Assembly (NCBI GenBank): GCA_021156245.1
Contig: JAJNBO010000161.1
Coordinates: 1 to 6,332, forward strand
Direction: 5' to 3'
Origin: Ramlibacter sp.
GTDB lineage: Bacteria > Pseudomonadota > Gammaproteobacteria > Burkholderiales > Burkholderiaceae_C
DNA length: 6,332 bases
The position numbers and the translations under genes were made by a program. Below, piece by piece: positions 1 to 5,036 of the stretch. Below the pieces are notes generated by a model, which had not been told where the DNA came from, did not search any database, and saw nothing but the letters and a program-made list of their open reading frames with translations. Numbering within the stretch: the first letter of the stretch is position 1; each line of letters starts with the position of its first letter.

Positions 1-184
1 CCTGTCCGTGCGCCGCGCCGAAGCCGTGAAGGCCTACCTGGTCACCAAGGGCATCGAGAAGAACCGCGTGTACACCGAAGGCAAGGGCGAGAAGCAGCCC
101 GTCGCCGACAACAAGACCTCCGAAGGCCGCGCGAAGAACCGCCGCGTGGAAATCGAAGTGGTCGGCACGCGCGCCAACCGCTGA
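1..184 (+). CDS. OmpA family protein, C-terminal end (5' truncated by window)
   Basis: Only the last 60 codons are visible, read from base 2 and ending in TGA at 182-184. They encode the end of an OmpA-like peptidoglycan-binding domain: an [12 protein letters not shown] helix, a strand around [15 protein letters not shown], and the family's closing pattern [17 protein letters not shown]. In this family the domain sits in the periplasm and binds the diaminopimelate moiety of peptidoglycan, anchoring the outer membrane to the wall. The conserved Asn and Arg residues in the NxxxEGRAxNRR stretch are the ones expected for peptidoglycan contact. The N-terminal part, which would show whether this is a beta-barrel porin or a lipoprotein, is outside the window. 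It is followed directly by two intrinsic terminators, so it is probably transcribed separately from ubiG. Family assignment is firm; the exact member is unknown. Confidence 0.9.
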   Translation, partial: LSVRRAEAVKAYLVTKGIEKNRVYTEGKGEKQPVADNKTSEGRAKNRRVEIEVVGTRANR

Positions 185-203
185 TTCCCGCGGGAACTGG
201 TGC

Positions 204-231
204 AAAAGGGCCCGCGAGAGCGGGCCTTTTT
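204..231 (+). terminator. Intrinsic terminator 1 behind the OmpA-family gene
   Basis: A 12-bp stem with a GAGA tetraloop: AAAAGGGCCCGC (204-215) pairs with GCGGGCCTTTTT (220-231), with one G-T wobble. The 3' arm ends in five Ts. It starts 20 bases behind the stop codon of the OmpA-family gene. The A-tract opposite the T-tract could let it also work on the opposite strand. Confidence 0.88.
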
Positions 232-243
232 CGCAACCTGGAC

Positions 244-272
244 AAAGGGGCCCGTTCCGACGGGCCCTTTTT
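244..272 (+). terminator. Intrinsic terminator 2, in tandem with the first
   Basis: A second hairpin begins 13 bases behind the first. AAAGGGGCCCGT (244-255) pairs with ACGGGCCCTTTT (260-271) around a TCCG loop, with one G-T wobble, and is followed by one more T (five Ts, 268-272). It carries the same GGGCCCG/CGGGCCC core as the first terminator but a different loop. It ends about 40 bases before ubiG, so the ubiG promoter must lie in the short stretch 273-313 or overlap the terminator. Confidence 0.85.
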
Positions 273-313
273 CATTTCGTGACGTGCGATCGCAGCCACA
301 ATCCGGCAGAGCC

Positions 314-1021
314 ATGAACGAAACCCTCAACGCCGATCCCGCGGAACTGGCCAAGTTCTCCGAGGTGGCCCACCGCTGGTGGGACCCGGACAGCGAATTC
401 GGCCCCCTGCACCAGATCAACCCGCTGCGGCTGGGATGGATCGACTCGGTCGCCGGCCTGGCGGGCAAGCGGGTGGTGGACATCGGCTGCGGCGGGGGCA
501 TCCTTTCCGACGCGATGGCGCGCAAGGGCGCCAACGTCCTGGGCATCGACCTCGGCACCAAGTCCATCCGCGTGGCGCAACTTCATGCCCTGGAGGCCGG
601 TACCCCGAACGTGGAATACCGCGAGACCAGCGCCGAGGCGCTCGCGGCGGAACAGCCGGGGAGCTTCGACGTGGTGACCTGCATGGAGATGCTGGAGCAC
701 GTGCCGCGTCCCGAGTCGGTGGTCGAGGCCTGCGCCACGCTCGTCAAGCCGGGCGGCTGGGTGTTCTTCTCCACCATCAATCGCAACCCCAAGTCCTTCC
801 TGTTCGCCATCGTCGGCGCGGAATACGTGCTCAACCTGCTGCCCAGGGGCACGCACGAATACCTGAAGTTCATCCGCCCCAGGGAGCTCGCGTCCTGGTG
901 CCGCCTGGCGCGGCTGGACCTGCAGGCCACGCGCGGCATGGAATACAACCCCTTCACCCGCCGCTACTGGCTGTCGGGGGACACCAACGTGAACTACCTG
1001 GCTGCGGCCCGCAAGGTGTGA
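314..1021 (+). CDS. ubiG: Ubiquinone biosynthesis O-methyltransferase UbiG
   Basis: This 235-residue SAM-dependent methyltransferase catalyses both O-methylations of ubiquinone synthesis, on the polyprenyl-dihydroxybenzene and demethylubiquinol intermediates, at the inner membrane. The Rossmann-fold motif [10 protein letters not shown] is at residues 54-62, the acidic SAM-ribose residue is D79 in GIDLG, and CMEMLEHVP at 123-131 is a typical family block. The UbiG signature STINRNPKS (153-161) and the region [20 protein letters not shown] (164-183) follow. The latter corresponds to the UbiG-specific insertion thought to contact membrane lipid. Length matches the family (about 230-240). I chose ATG 314 because [15 protein letters not shown] matches the usual UbiG start; the frame stays open upstream to 200, but only through the terminators. 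The Shine-Dalgarno is weak (GCAGAG). The stop overlaps the gph start by one base, implying coupled translation. Confidence 0.96.
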   Translation: MNETLNADPAELAKFSEVAHRWWDPDSEFGPLHQINPLRLGWIDSVAGLAGKRVVDIGCGGGILSDAMARKGANVLGIDLGTKSIRVAQLHALEAGTPNVEYRETSAEALAAEQPGSFDVVTCMEMLEHVPRPESVVEACATLVKPGGWVFFSTINRNPKSFLFAIVGAEYVLNLLPRGTHEYLKFIRPRELASWCRLARLDLQATRGMEYNPFTRRYWLSGDTNVNYLAAARKV

Positions 1022-1698
1022 TGATGACCTTCGACGCGGTCAAGGCCGTTCTCTTCGACCTGGACGGCACGCTGATCGACAGCGCGCCCGACCTGGCCGC
1101 CGCCGCCGACAAGATGCGCACCGACCGCGGCCTGCCGCCGGTGCCGCTGGAGAAGTACCGGCCCATGGCCGGCGCCGGTGCCCGCGGCATGCTGGGTGTC
1201 GCCTTCGGCATCGGCCCGGAACACGCCGACTTCCCCGTGCTGCGGGAGGAGTTCTTCCGCAACTACGAAAGCTGCATGACGCAGCGCACGCTGGTGTTCG
1301 ACGGCGTGGCGCAGCTGATCGCGTCGCTGGTGGAACGCGACATCCCCTGGGGCGTGGTCACCAACAAGTCGATGCGTTTCACCGCCCCGCTGACCAAGGG
1401 CATGCCGCTGTTCGCCTCGGCGCGCGCGGTGGTGGGCGGCGATTCGACGCCGCACCCCAAGCCGCACCCGGCGCCCCTGCTGGAAGCCGCGCGCCAGCTC
1501 AGCGTCAAGCCGATCGAGTGCGTCTACGTAGGCGACGACCTCCGGGACGTCCAGGCGGGCCGCGCGGCGGGCATGGGGACGGTGGCAGCCACCTATGGCT
1601 ACCTCGGCAGCACGGATGTGCGCGAATGGGGCGCCGATACCCACATCGAAACGCCGCTTGCCCTGCTTCCGCTCTTGAAATTCCGGCCGACGGCGTAA
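1021..1698 (+). CDS. gph: Phosphoglycolate phosphatase-type HAD hydrolase
   Basis: A 225-residue cytoplasmic haloacid dehalogenase-superfamily phosphatase, expected to dephosphorylate 2-phosphoglycolate formed by DNA repair or oxygenase side reactions. The HAD motifs are all present. Motif I is FDLDGTLIDS (12-21), with nucleophile D13 and acid/base D15. Motif II is VVTNK (112-116). Motif III is K147 in HPKPHP. Motif IV is YVGDDLRD (169-176), whose D172 and D173 bind magnesium. Residues about 20-90 form the helical C1 cap. The length is near the 220-250 usual for Gph. The start overlaps the ubiG stop in TGATGATG; ATG 1021 or ATG 1024 are both possible, with AAGG at 1013-1016 serving either. 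The ubiG-gph pairing is common in proteobacteria. The gene ends in TAA 14 bases before the mature tmRNA. Related HAD phosphatases act on other small phosphates, so the substrate is by homology and context only. Confidence 0.9.
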   Translation: MMTFDAVKAVLFDLDGTLIDSAPDLAAAADKMRTDRGLPPVPLEKYRPMAGAGARGMLGVAFGIGPEHADFPVLREEFFRNYESCMTQRTLVFDGVAQLIASLVERDIPWGVVTNKSMRFTAPLTKGMPLFASARAVVGGDSTPHPKPHPAPLLEAARQLSVKPIECVYVGDDLRDVQAGRAAGMGTVAATYGYLGSTDVREWGADTHIETPLALLPLLKFRPTA

Positions 1699-1701
1699 GA
1701 T
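1675..1701 (+). promoter_or_regulatory. Candidate sigma-70 promoter of ssrA, inside the gph 3' end
   Basis: TTGAAA (1675-1680) and TAAGAT (1696-1701) lie 15 bases apart, and the mature tmRNA 5' end is at 1712. Initiation about seven bases behind TAAGAT would give a precursor with only a few extra 5' bases, which fits the known RNase P trimming of tmRNA. The TAA of TAAGAT is the gph stop codon. The spacing is shorter than the ideal 17 bases and the -10 matches only four of six consensus bases, so this is a candidate, not a certain site. Confidence 0.4.
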
Positions 1702-1711
1702 ACGTCTTCCT

Positions 1712-2086
1712 GGGGCTGCACCGGTTTCGACGTGGGTTCGGACGCGCAGCAGGGCATGTCGAGGATCAGTCACCTCGTAAATCCATCTGAAACAAACCAA
1801 CTGCGAACGACTCTTCGTACGCTCTCGCCGCTTAAACACCGGTGAGCCTTGCAACGGTTGGCCGATGGGCCGGGCGAAAGGGAGCAATCCCCTAGCTGCA
1901 AGGTAATCTACATGGGCTGGCCCTCCTTCGGGTACCTTGGGGGAGGGCGAGACAATAGGGTGCTGGCTGGACGGATAGCGTGCGACTGCGCGATCCGCCC
2001 GGCGAGATCCAAAACAGATCGCTAAGCATGTAGAACTGTTCGTTGAAGGCTTGCGGACGCGGGTTCAATTCCCGCCAGCTCCACCA
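1712..2086 (+). ncRNA. ssrA: Transfer-messenger RNA (tmRNA), one-piece form
   Basis: This RNA rescues stalled ribosomes by acting first as alanyl-tRNA and then as a short mRNA that adds a degradation tag, working with SmpB. The 5' end GGGGCTG (1712-1718) pairs with CAGCTCC (2076-2082) to form the acceptor stem. Its third pair is the G-U wobble recognised by alanyl-tRNA synthetase. The encoded 3' end is ACCA (2083-2086). The T-arm is GCGGG-TTCAATT-CCCGC (2059-2075), and the 5' GCACCGGTTTCGACG block is typical of tmRNA. The tag frame lies at 1803-1835. A downstream stem GCCCTCC/GGAGGGC (1920-1926 with 1942-1948) belongs to the pseudoknot region. At 375 nt it is of normal length for the one-piece type. 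It is not the circularly permuted two-piece form known in some bacteria. No T-rich intrinsic terminator is visible behind it. Confidence 0.97.
1803..1835 (+). other. tmRNA tag-peptide reading frame (ANDSSYALAA, stop TAA)
   Basis: The resume codon is GCG at 1803-1805. Translation then gives A-N-D-S-S-Y-A-L-A-A and stops at TAA (1833-1835). With the alanine carried by the tRNA part, the full tag is A-ANDSSYALAA. The AND start and the YALAA end are the conserved features recognised by the SspB/ClpXP and ClpAP proteolysis machinery. The two central positions, SS, differ from the E. coli EN. Confidence 0.93.
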
Positions 2087-2148
2087 CCTATACAGCCGCG
2101 CGCGGTCCTCGCGCCCGGCGTCCCCGGAGGGCACGCGACAATCGGGGC

Positions 2149-3081
2149 ATGACTGCCCAGACGCCTGCCCTCGAACTCCTCCCCCGCGACCTTGCTGCCT
2201 ACCGGCAAGGCAACACCGGCATCCCCTACGTGCACCGCTTCGCGTCCGGCAAGTCCGGCCCGCACGTGCTGGTCAACGCACTGACGCACGGCAACGAGTT
2301 CTGCGGGATGGTCGCGGCCACGCACCTGCTGGACCAGGGGATCCGTCCGCTGACCGGGACGCTGACCGTCAGCTTCGCCAACGTCGCGGCGTACGAATCG
2401 TTCGAGGAACAGCGGCCTTTCGAGAGCCGGCAGCTGGTGCACAACCTCAACCGTGTCTGGTCGGCGGAACAGCTGGAAGGCGACGGCGACAGTCCCGAAC
2501 TGCGCCGCGCGCGAGAGCTTCGGCCCGTTGTCGCAGCGGCCGACCACATCCTCGACCTGCACTCCACCTCGCAGGACGTCGAGCCTTTCTGGGTCTATCC
2601 GGCTTTTGCGCGCAATGCCGAAGTGGCGCTCGCCATCGGAAGGCCTGCCGTGCACCTGGTGATGCCCAACGGCCTGGGCTCCGGCACCCCGGTGATCCAG
2701 CATGGCCGGCATGGCATCGCGGACAGCGATGCGGGAGTGGCACTGGTCGCGGAGTGCGGCCAGCACTTCCGCCACGCCACGGGCCAGGTTGCAGTGGACG
2801 TGACGCTGGACTTCCTGGCGCATTTCGGACTGATCGCCGCGCGTCCGGCGGCGCCGACGCCGCGCCAGCGCCGGTATGAATTGATCCAGACCTATGTGGT
2901 CGCCACACCGGAGTTCCGCTTCGCGCGTCCGGTCATCGGATTCGAAACCTTCGCCAAGGACGAACTGGTCGCCACCGACGGTGGCCTGGAGATCCGTGCG
3001 GCCGAGGACTGCGCCATCCTCATGCCGACGCGCGAGCCCATCGTCGGGCGGGAGGGGTTTTATCTCGCGCGGGTGATTTGA
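2149..3081 (+). CDS. Succinylglutamate desuccinylase/aspartoacylase family zinc hydrolase
   Basis: This 310-residue protein belongs to the AstE/AspA branch of the M14-like zinc carboxypeptidase fold, which cleaves an N-acyl group (succinyl or acetyl) from amino acids. The zinc site is H47 and E50 in THGNE, with H138 in ILDLHSTS (134-141). NLNRVW (99-104) carries the substrate-binding N101/R102 pair, and E202 in LVAECGQH is the likely catalytic glutamate. Residues from about 245 form the C-terminal beta domain typical of the family. Length fits (AstE and human aspartoacylase are about 310-320). It stands alone: no astA, astB, astC or astD neighbours are visible, so arginine catabolism is not supported by context. 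The start lacks a well-placed Shine-Dalgarno: GGAGGG (2126-2131) is 17 bases away and GGGG (2144-2147) is one base away. A TATACA at 2089-2094 is a weak -10 candidate. The family is clear; the substrate is not. Confidence 0.88.
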   Translation: MTAQTPALELLPRDLAAYRQGNTGIPYVHRFASGKSGPHVLVNALTHGNEFCGMVAATHLLDQGIRPLTGTLTVSFANVAAYESFEEQRPFESRQLVHNLNRVWSAEQLEGDGDSPELRRARELRPVVAAADHILDLHSTSQDVEPFWVYPAFARNAEVALAIGRPAVHLVMPNGLGSGTPVIQHGRHGIADSDAGVALVAECGQHFRHATGQVAVDVTLDFLAHFGLIAARPAAPTPRQRRYELIQTYVVATPEFRFARPVIGFETFAKDELVATDGGLEIRAAEDCAILMPTREPIVGREGFYLARVI

Positions 3082-3148
3082 CGGCGACCTAGCGGATAGG
3101 GAGCAGCGGGTCCCGGGACTGGTCCGGCGCTCCCCTCGTGATCGACCG

Positions 3149-3481
3149 TCAGTTCCGGTCCGTGCGCATCGGCCGCGTCGTTGCGGAGCCGTTGCTGCTG
3201 CCAGTGTCCGCGCCCGCACCGAGGGTCGCCGTGGAATTGCTGCCCTGGCCGATGTTGCGCTGGTCGCCGTCGCGGCCGACGTTCATCTCCACACCCGGAA
3301 CGCCGCGATCGCTCGCGTTGCTGCCGACGTTCGCTTCGACGCCCGGCACGCCCTGCTGCGAGCTCGAGGATTGCGCGGTGGTGCCGTTGGCGCTGGAGCT
3401 GGACTGTGCGTGCGCGATCGGGGCTTGCAGCGCCAAGGCGGAGGCAGCGAGGACGGCGGCGATGGAAAGAGGCTTGTTCAT
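3149..3481 (-). CDS. Small secreted repeat-containing hypothetical protein
   Basis: I do not recognise this 110-residue protein. Residues 1-25 form a clear Sec signal peptide: MNKP with one lysine, a hydrophobic stretch LSIAAVLAASALAL, and a likely cleavage site AHA|Q. The mature part is rich in Ser, Gly, Asn and Thr, with no cysteine, no further hydrophobic segment and two SSSS runs (27-30, 38-41). It contains a 16-residue repeat: GVPGVEANVG starts at 44 and GVPGVEMNVG at 60, and a weak third copy may begin at 76 (NIGQGSN). The C-terminus is basic (RPMRTDRN). Start and strand are supported by AGGAG (3490-3494) eight bases before the ATG and by the coherent signal peptide. It converges with the hydrolase gene on its left and diverges from the CoA-transferase operon on its right. 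It is probably periplasmic or extracellular and intrinsically disordered. Confidence 0.8.
   Translation of the reverse strand: MNKPLSIAAVLAASALALQAPIAHAQSSSSANGTTAQSSSSQQGVPGVEANVGSNASDRGVPGVEMNVGRDGDQRNIGQGSNSTATLGAGADTGSSNGSATTRPMRTDRN
3272..3352 (-). repeat. Two 33-base tandem coding repeats (GVPGVE-x-NVG units, period 48)
   Basis: Bases 3320-3352 and 3272-3304 encode GVPGVEANVGS and GVPGVEMNVGR within the small secreted protein, spaced 48 bases apart. The DNA copies differ at several positions, but the protein unit is kept except at two residues. This suggests the peptide motif is under selection and the duplication is not very recent. Confidence 0.75.
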
Positions 3482-3674
3482 GGTGGTGGCTCCTGAAGTG
3501 ATGCCCAGAACTTAGGGGATGCGGGACGGGGTGGGAGCCGAACAATGCCCGCAGCTTGCGTCGGACAGCCCGGGTCAGCAAGAAAGCGATACATCACCGA
3601 TGGGCCTCGGACCCGAAGCACAATCCGGGAAGGCTGGCGCGGCGATACGCTAACCTAGGTCCCGAGGTGACTGG
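3482..3674. promoter_or_regulatory. Divergent intergenic region between the secreted-protein gene and the CoA-transferase operon
   Basis: These 193 bases must hold the promoters of both divergent genes. Visible elements are AGGAG (3490-3494, minus strand), the Shine-Dalgarno of the secreted-protein gene, and GAGGTGA (3664-3670), that of the CoA-transferase A gene. An imperfect inverted repeat joins CCTCGGACC (3605-3613) with GGTCCCGAGG (3658-3667). I could not identify convincing -35/-10 pairs in either direction, nor a clear operator. Confidence 0.55.
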
Positions 3675-4376
3675 ATGATCAACAAGATTGCGAACTCGGT
3701 GGCGGAAGCCATCGGCGAGGTGAAGGACGGGGCCACCATCCTCGTGGGCGGCTTCGGCACGGCGGGCATCCCGGACGCCCTGATCGACGGGCTGATCGAG
3801 CGCGGCGGCCGCGACTTCACCATCGTCAACAACAACGCCGGCAACGGCACCAGCGGCCTGGCTCGGCTGCTGCAGCTGGGGCGGGTGCGCAAGATCATCT
3901 GCAGCTTCCCCCGCCAGGCCGACTCCTTCGTCTTCGACGAGCTGTACCGCACCGGCAAGCTGGAGCTGGAGCTGGTGCCGCAAGGCAACATCGCCGAGCG
4001 CTGCCGGGCCGCGGGTGCAGGCATCGGCGCCTTCTACACGGCAACCGGGGTGGGCACGCCGCTCGCCAAAGGCAAGGAAGTGCGCAACATCAACGGGCGC
4101 GACTACCTGCTCGAATATCCCATCCACGGCGATCTCGCCCTGATCAAGGCGCACAAGGGCGATCGCTGGGGCAACCTCACGTACCGGCTCGCAGCGCGCA
4201 ACTTCGGCCCGGTGTTCGCCACGGCGGCGAAGCACACGGTCGCGTCGGTGCACGAGATCGTGGAACTGGGCGAGCTCGATCCGGAGACCATCGTCACTCC
4301 GGGCATCTTCGTGAAGAAGATCGTGAAGATCCCCTACGTTCCCACGCAGGCGGGTGGCATCCGCGAGGAGAAGTGA
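3675..4376 (+). CDS. 3-oxoacid/3-oxoadipate CoA-transferase subunit A (PcaI-like)
   Basis: This 233-residue alpha subunit of a class I CoA-transferase works with the next gene product to move CoA from succinyl-CoA to a carboxylic acid in the cytoplasm. The CoA-transferase signature DGATILVGGFGTAGIP spans residues 18-33. Long blocks match what I recall of PcaI, the 3-oxoadipate enzyme: NNNAGNGTSGLA (52-63), CSFPRQADSFVFDELY (76-91), VPQGNIAERCRAAGAGIGAF (101-120), AHKGDRWGNLTYR (159-171) and LGELDPETIVTPGIFV (198-213). Length matches PcaI and ScoA (about 230). ATG 3675 is supported by GAGGTGA at 3664-3670. It is the first gene of an operon; its GTGA end overlaps a possible start of subunit B. 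The similarity points to 3-oxoadipate, but 3-oxoacid (acetoacetate) transferases are close relatives and the neighbours suggest another acid, so no gene symbol is given. Confidence 0.92.
   Translation: MINKIANSVAEAIGEVKDGATILVGGFGTAGIPDALIDGLIERGGRDFTIVNNNAGNGTSGLARLLQLGRVRKIICSFPRQADSFVFDELYRTGKLELELVPQGNIAERCRAAGAGIGAFYTATGVGTPLAKGKEVRNINGRDYLLEYPIHGDLALIKAHKGDRWGNLTYRLAARNFGPVFATAAKHTVASVHEIVELGELDPETIVTPGIFVKKIVKIPYVPTQAGGIREEK
4365..4370 (+). promoter_or_regulatory. Ribosome binding site deciding the subunit B start
   Basis: GAGGAG inside the last codons of subunit A lies eight bases before ATG 4379 but only two before the alternative GTG 4373. The spacing favours the ATG. Confidence 0.7.
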
Positions 4377-4378
4377 AC

Positions 4379-5026
4379 ATGCCGAACTACAGGCTTCGCA
4401 ACCGCGACGAACTCGCCCGCCGCATCGCCTTGGACATCCCCGAAGGCGCGCTGGTCAACCTGGGCATCGGCATGCCGACCATGGTGGCCAATCACCTGCC
4501 GGCGGACAAGGAGATCCTGCTGCATTCCGAGAACGGGCTCGTCGGCATGGGCCCGGCGCCTGCGAAGGGCCACGAGGACTACGACCTGATCAACGCGGGC
4601 AAGCAGCCCGTGACGCTGCAGAAGGGGGCGTCGCTGGTTCACCACGCGGACAGCTTCGCCATCATGCGCGGCGGCCACCTGGACATCTCGGTGCTGGGCG
4701 CGTTCCAGGTCTCCATGTCCGGCGACCTCGCCAACTGGCACACCGGCGAGGAGGACGCGATCCCGGCGGTCGGCGGCGCCATGGACCTTGCGGTCGGCGC
4801 GCGCAGCACCTGGATCAGCATGAACCTGCTCACCAAGGAGGGCGAGAGCAAGATCGTGGCGAAGTGCACCTATCCGCTGACGGGCGTGGCCTGCGTCAAG
4901 CGCGTCTACACGGACCACGGCACCTTCGCGCCGGCGGGCGACCACCTCGCCGTGATCGACCTGGTCGAGGGCCTCACGTTGCAGGAGGCGCAGAAGCTGG
5001 TCGGCCTGCCGCTGCGTGGGCGCTGA
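4379..5026 (+). CDS. 3-oxoacid/3-oxoadipate CoA-transferase subunit B (PcaJ-like)
   Basis: This 215-residue beta subunit carries the catalytic glutamate of the class I CoA-transferase. The signature LHSENGLVGMGP covers residues 48-59, and E51 should form the glutamyl-CoA thioester intermediate. Other conserved blocks are VNLGIGMPTMVANHL (26-40), DLINAGKQPVTL (69-80), HHADSFAIMRGGHLDISVLGAFQV (88-111), GDLANWHTG (115-123) and IPAVGGAMDLAVGAR (128-142), all as I recall them from PcaJ and ScoB. Length fits the family (about 210-220). ATG 4379 is preferred over GTG 4373, which would overlap the upstream stop by four bases, because of Shine-Dalgarno spacing. It begins two bases behind the subunit A stop, so the two subunits are translationally coupled, as expected for an obligate alpha2-beta2 enzyme. 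Its 3' end is ten bases before the next gene. Confidence 0.93.
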   Translation: MPNYRLRNRDELARRIALDIPEGALVNLGIGMPTMVANHLPADKEILLHSENGLVGMGPAPAKGHEDYDLINAGKQPVTLQKGASLVHHADSFAIMRGGHLDISVLGAFQVSMSGDLANWHTGEEDAIPAVGGAMDLAVGARSTWISMNLLTKEGESKIVAKCTYPLTGVACVKRVYTDHGTFAPAGDHLAVIDLVEGLTLQEAQKLVGLPLRGR

Positions 5027-5030
5027 GGGG
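5025..5030 (+). promoter_or_regulatory. Ribosome binding site deciding the hydratase start
   Basis: GAGGGG overlaps the subunit B stop codon and lies six bases before ATG 5037. The alternatives GTG 5016 and ATG 5049 have no well-spaced site. Confidence 0.6.
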
Positions 5031-5036
5031 CGAGGC

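Noticed and set aside
297..302. CACAAT as a -10 box for ubiG
   Set aside because: Four of six bases match, but no -35 element with suitable spacing lies upstream; the candidate would overlap the second terminator.
200..313. Upstream extension of the ubiG frame starting at ATG 200
   Set aside because: It would translate through both terminators and adds 38 residues not found in UbiG proteins.
379..1020. Upstream extension of the gph frame inside ubiG
   Set aside because: The HAD domain starts right after 1021, and the upstream part is an out-of-frame reading of ubiG.
994..1887. Minus-strand open frame of 297 codons over gph and the 5' part of ssrA
   Set aside because: It is antisense to clear HAD motifs and crosses the tmRNA; composition is typical of a GC shadow frame.
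2059..2148. Possible integrative element attached to the tmRNA 3' end, a known integration hot spot
   Set aside because: No integrase, no second copy of the tmRNA 3' end and no change in gene style follows; the neighbouring genes look chromosomal, so the site appears empty here.
3099..3134. Inverted repeat GGGAGC/GCTCCC between the convergent genes as a bidirectional terminator
   Set aside because: The stem is only about eight pairs with a bulge and mismatch, the interior contains a competing palindrome GTCCCGGGAC, and neither side has a T-tract. It may still slow transcription but cannot be called a terminator.
2065..3219. A 384-codon open frame on the minus strand across the aspartoacylase-family gene
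   Set aside because: It is antisense to a gene with intact zinc-site motifs, its protein is Arg/Gly/Ala-rich with no family pattern, and it runs into the tmRNA 3' end. High GC content creates such shadows.
3592..3602. Small dyad CATC-ACC-GATG in the divergent region as an operator
   Set aside because: Arms of four bases are expected by chance in a region of this size, and it is not repeated.
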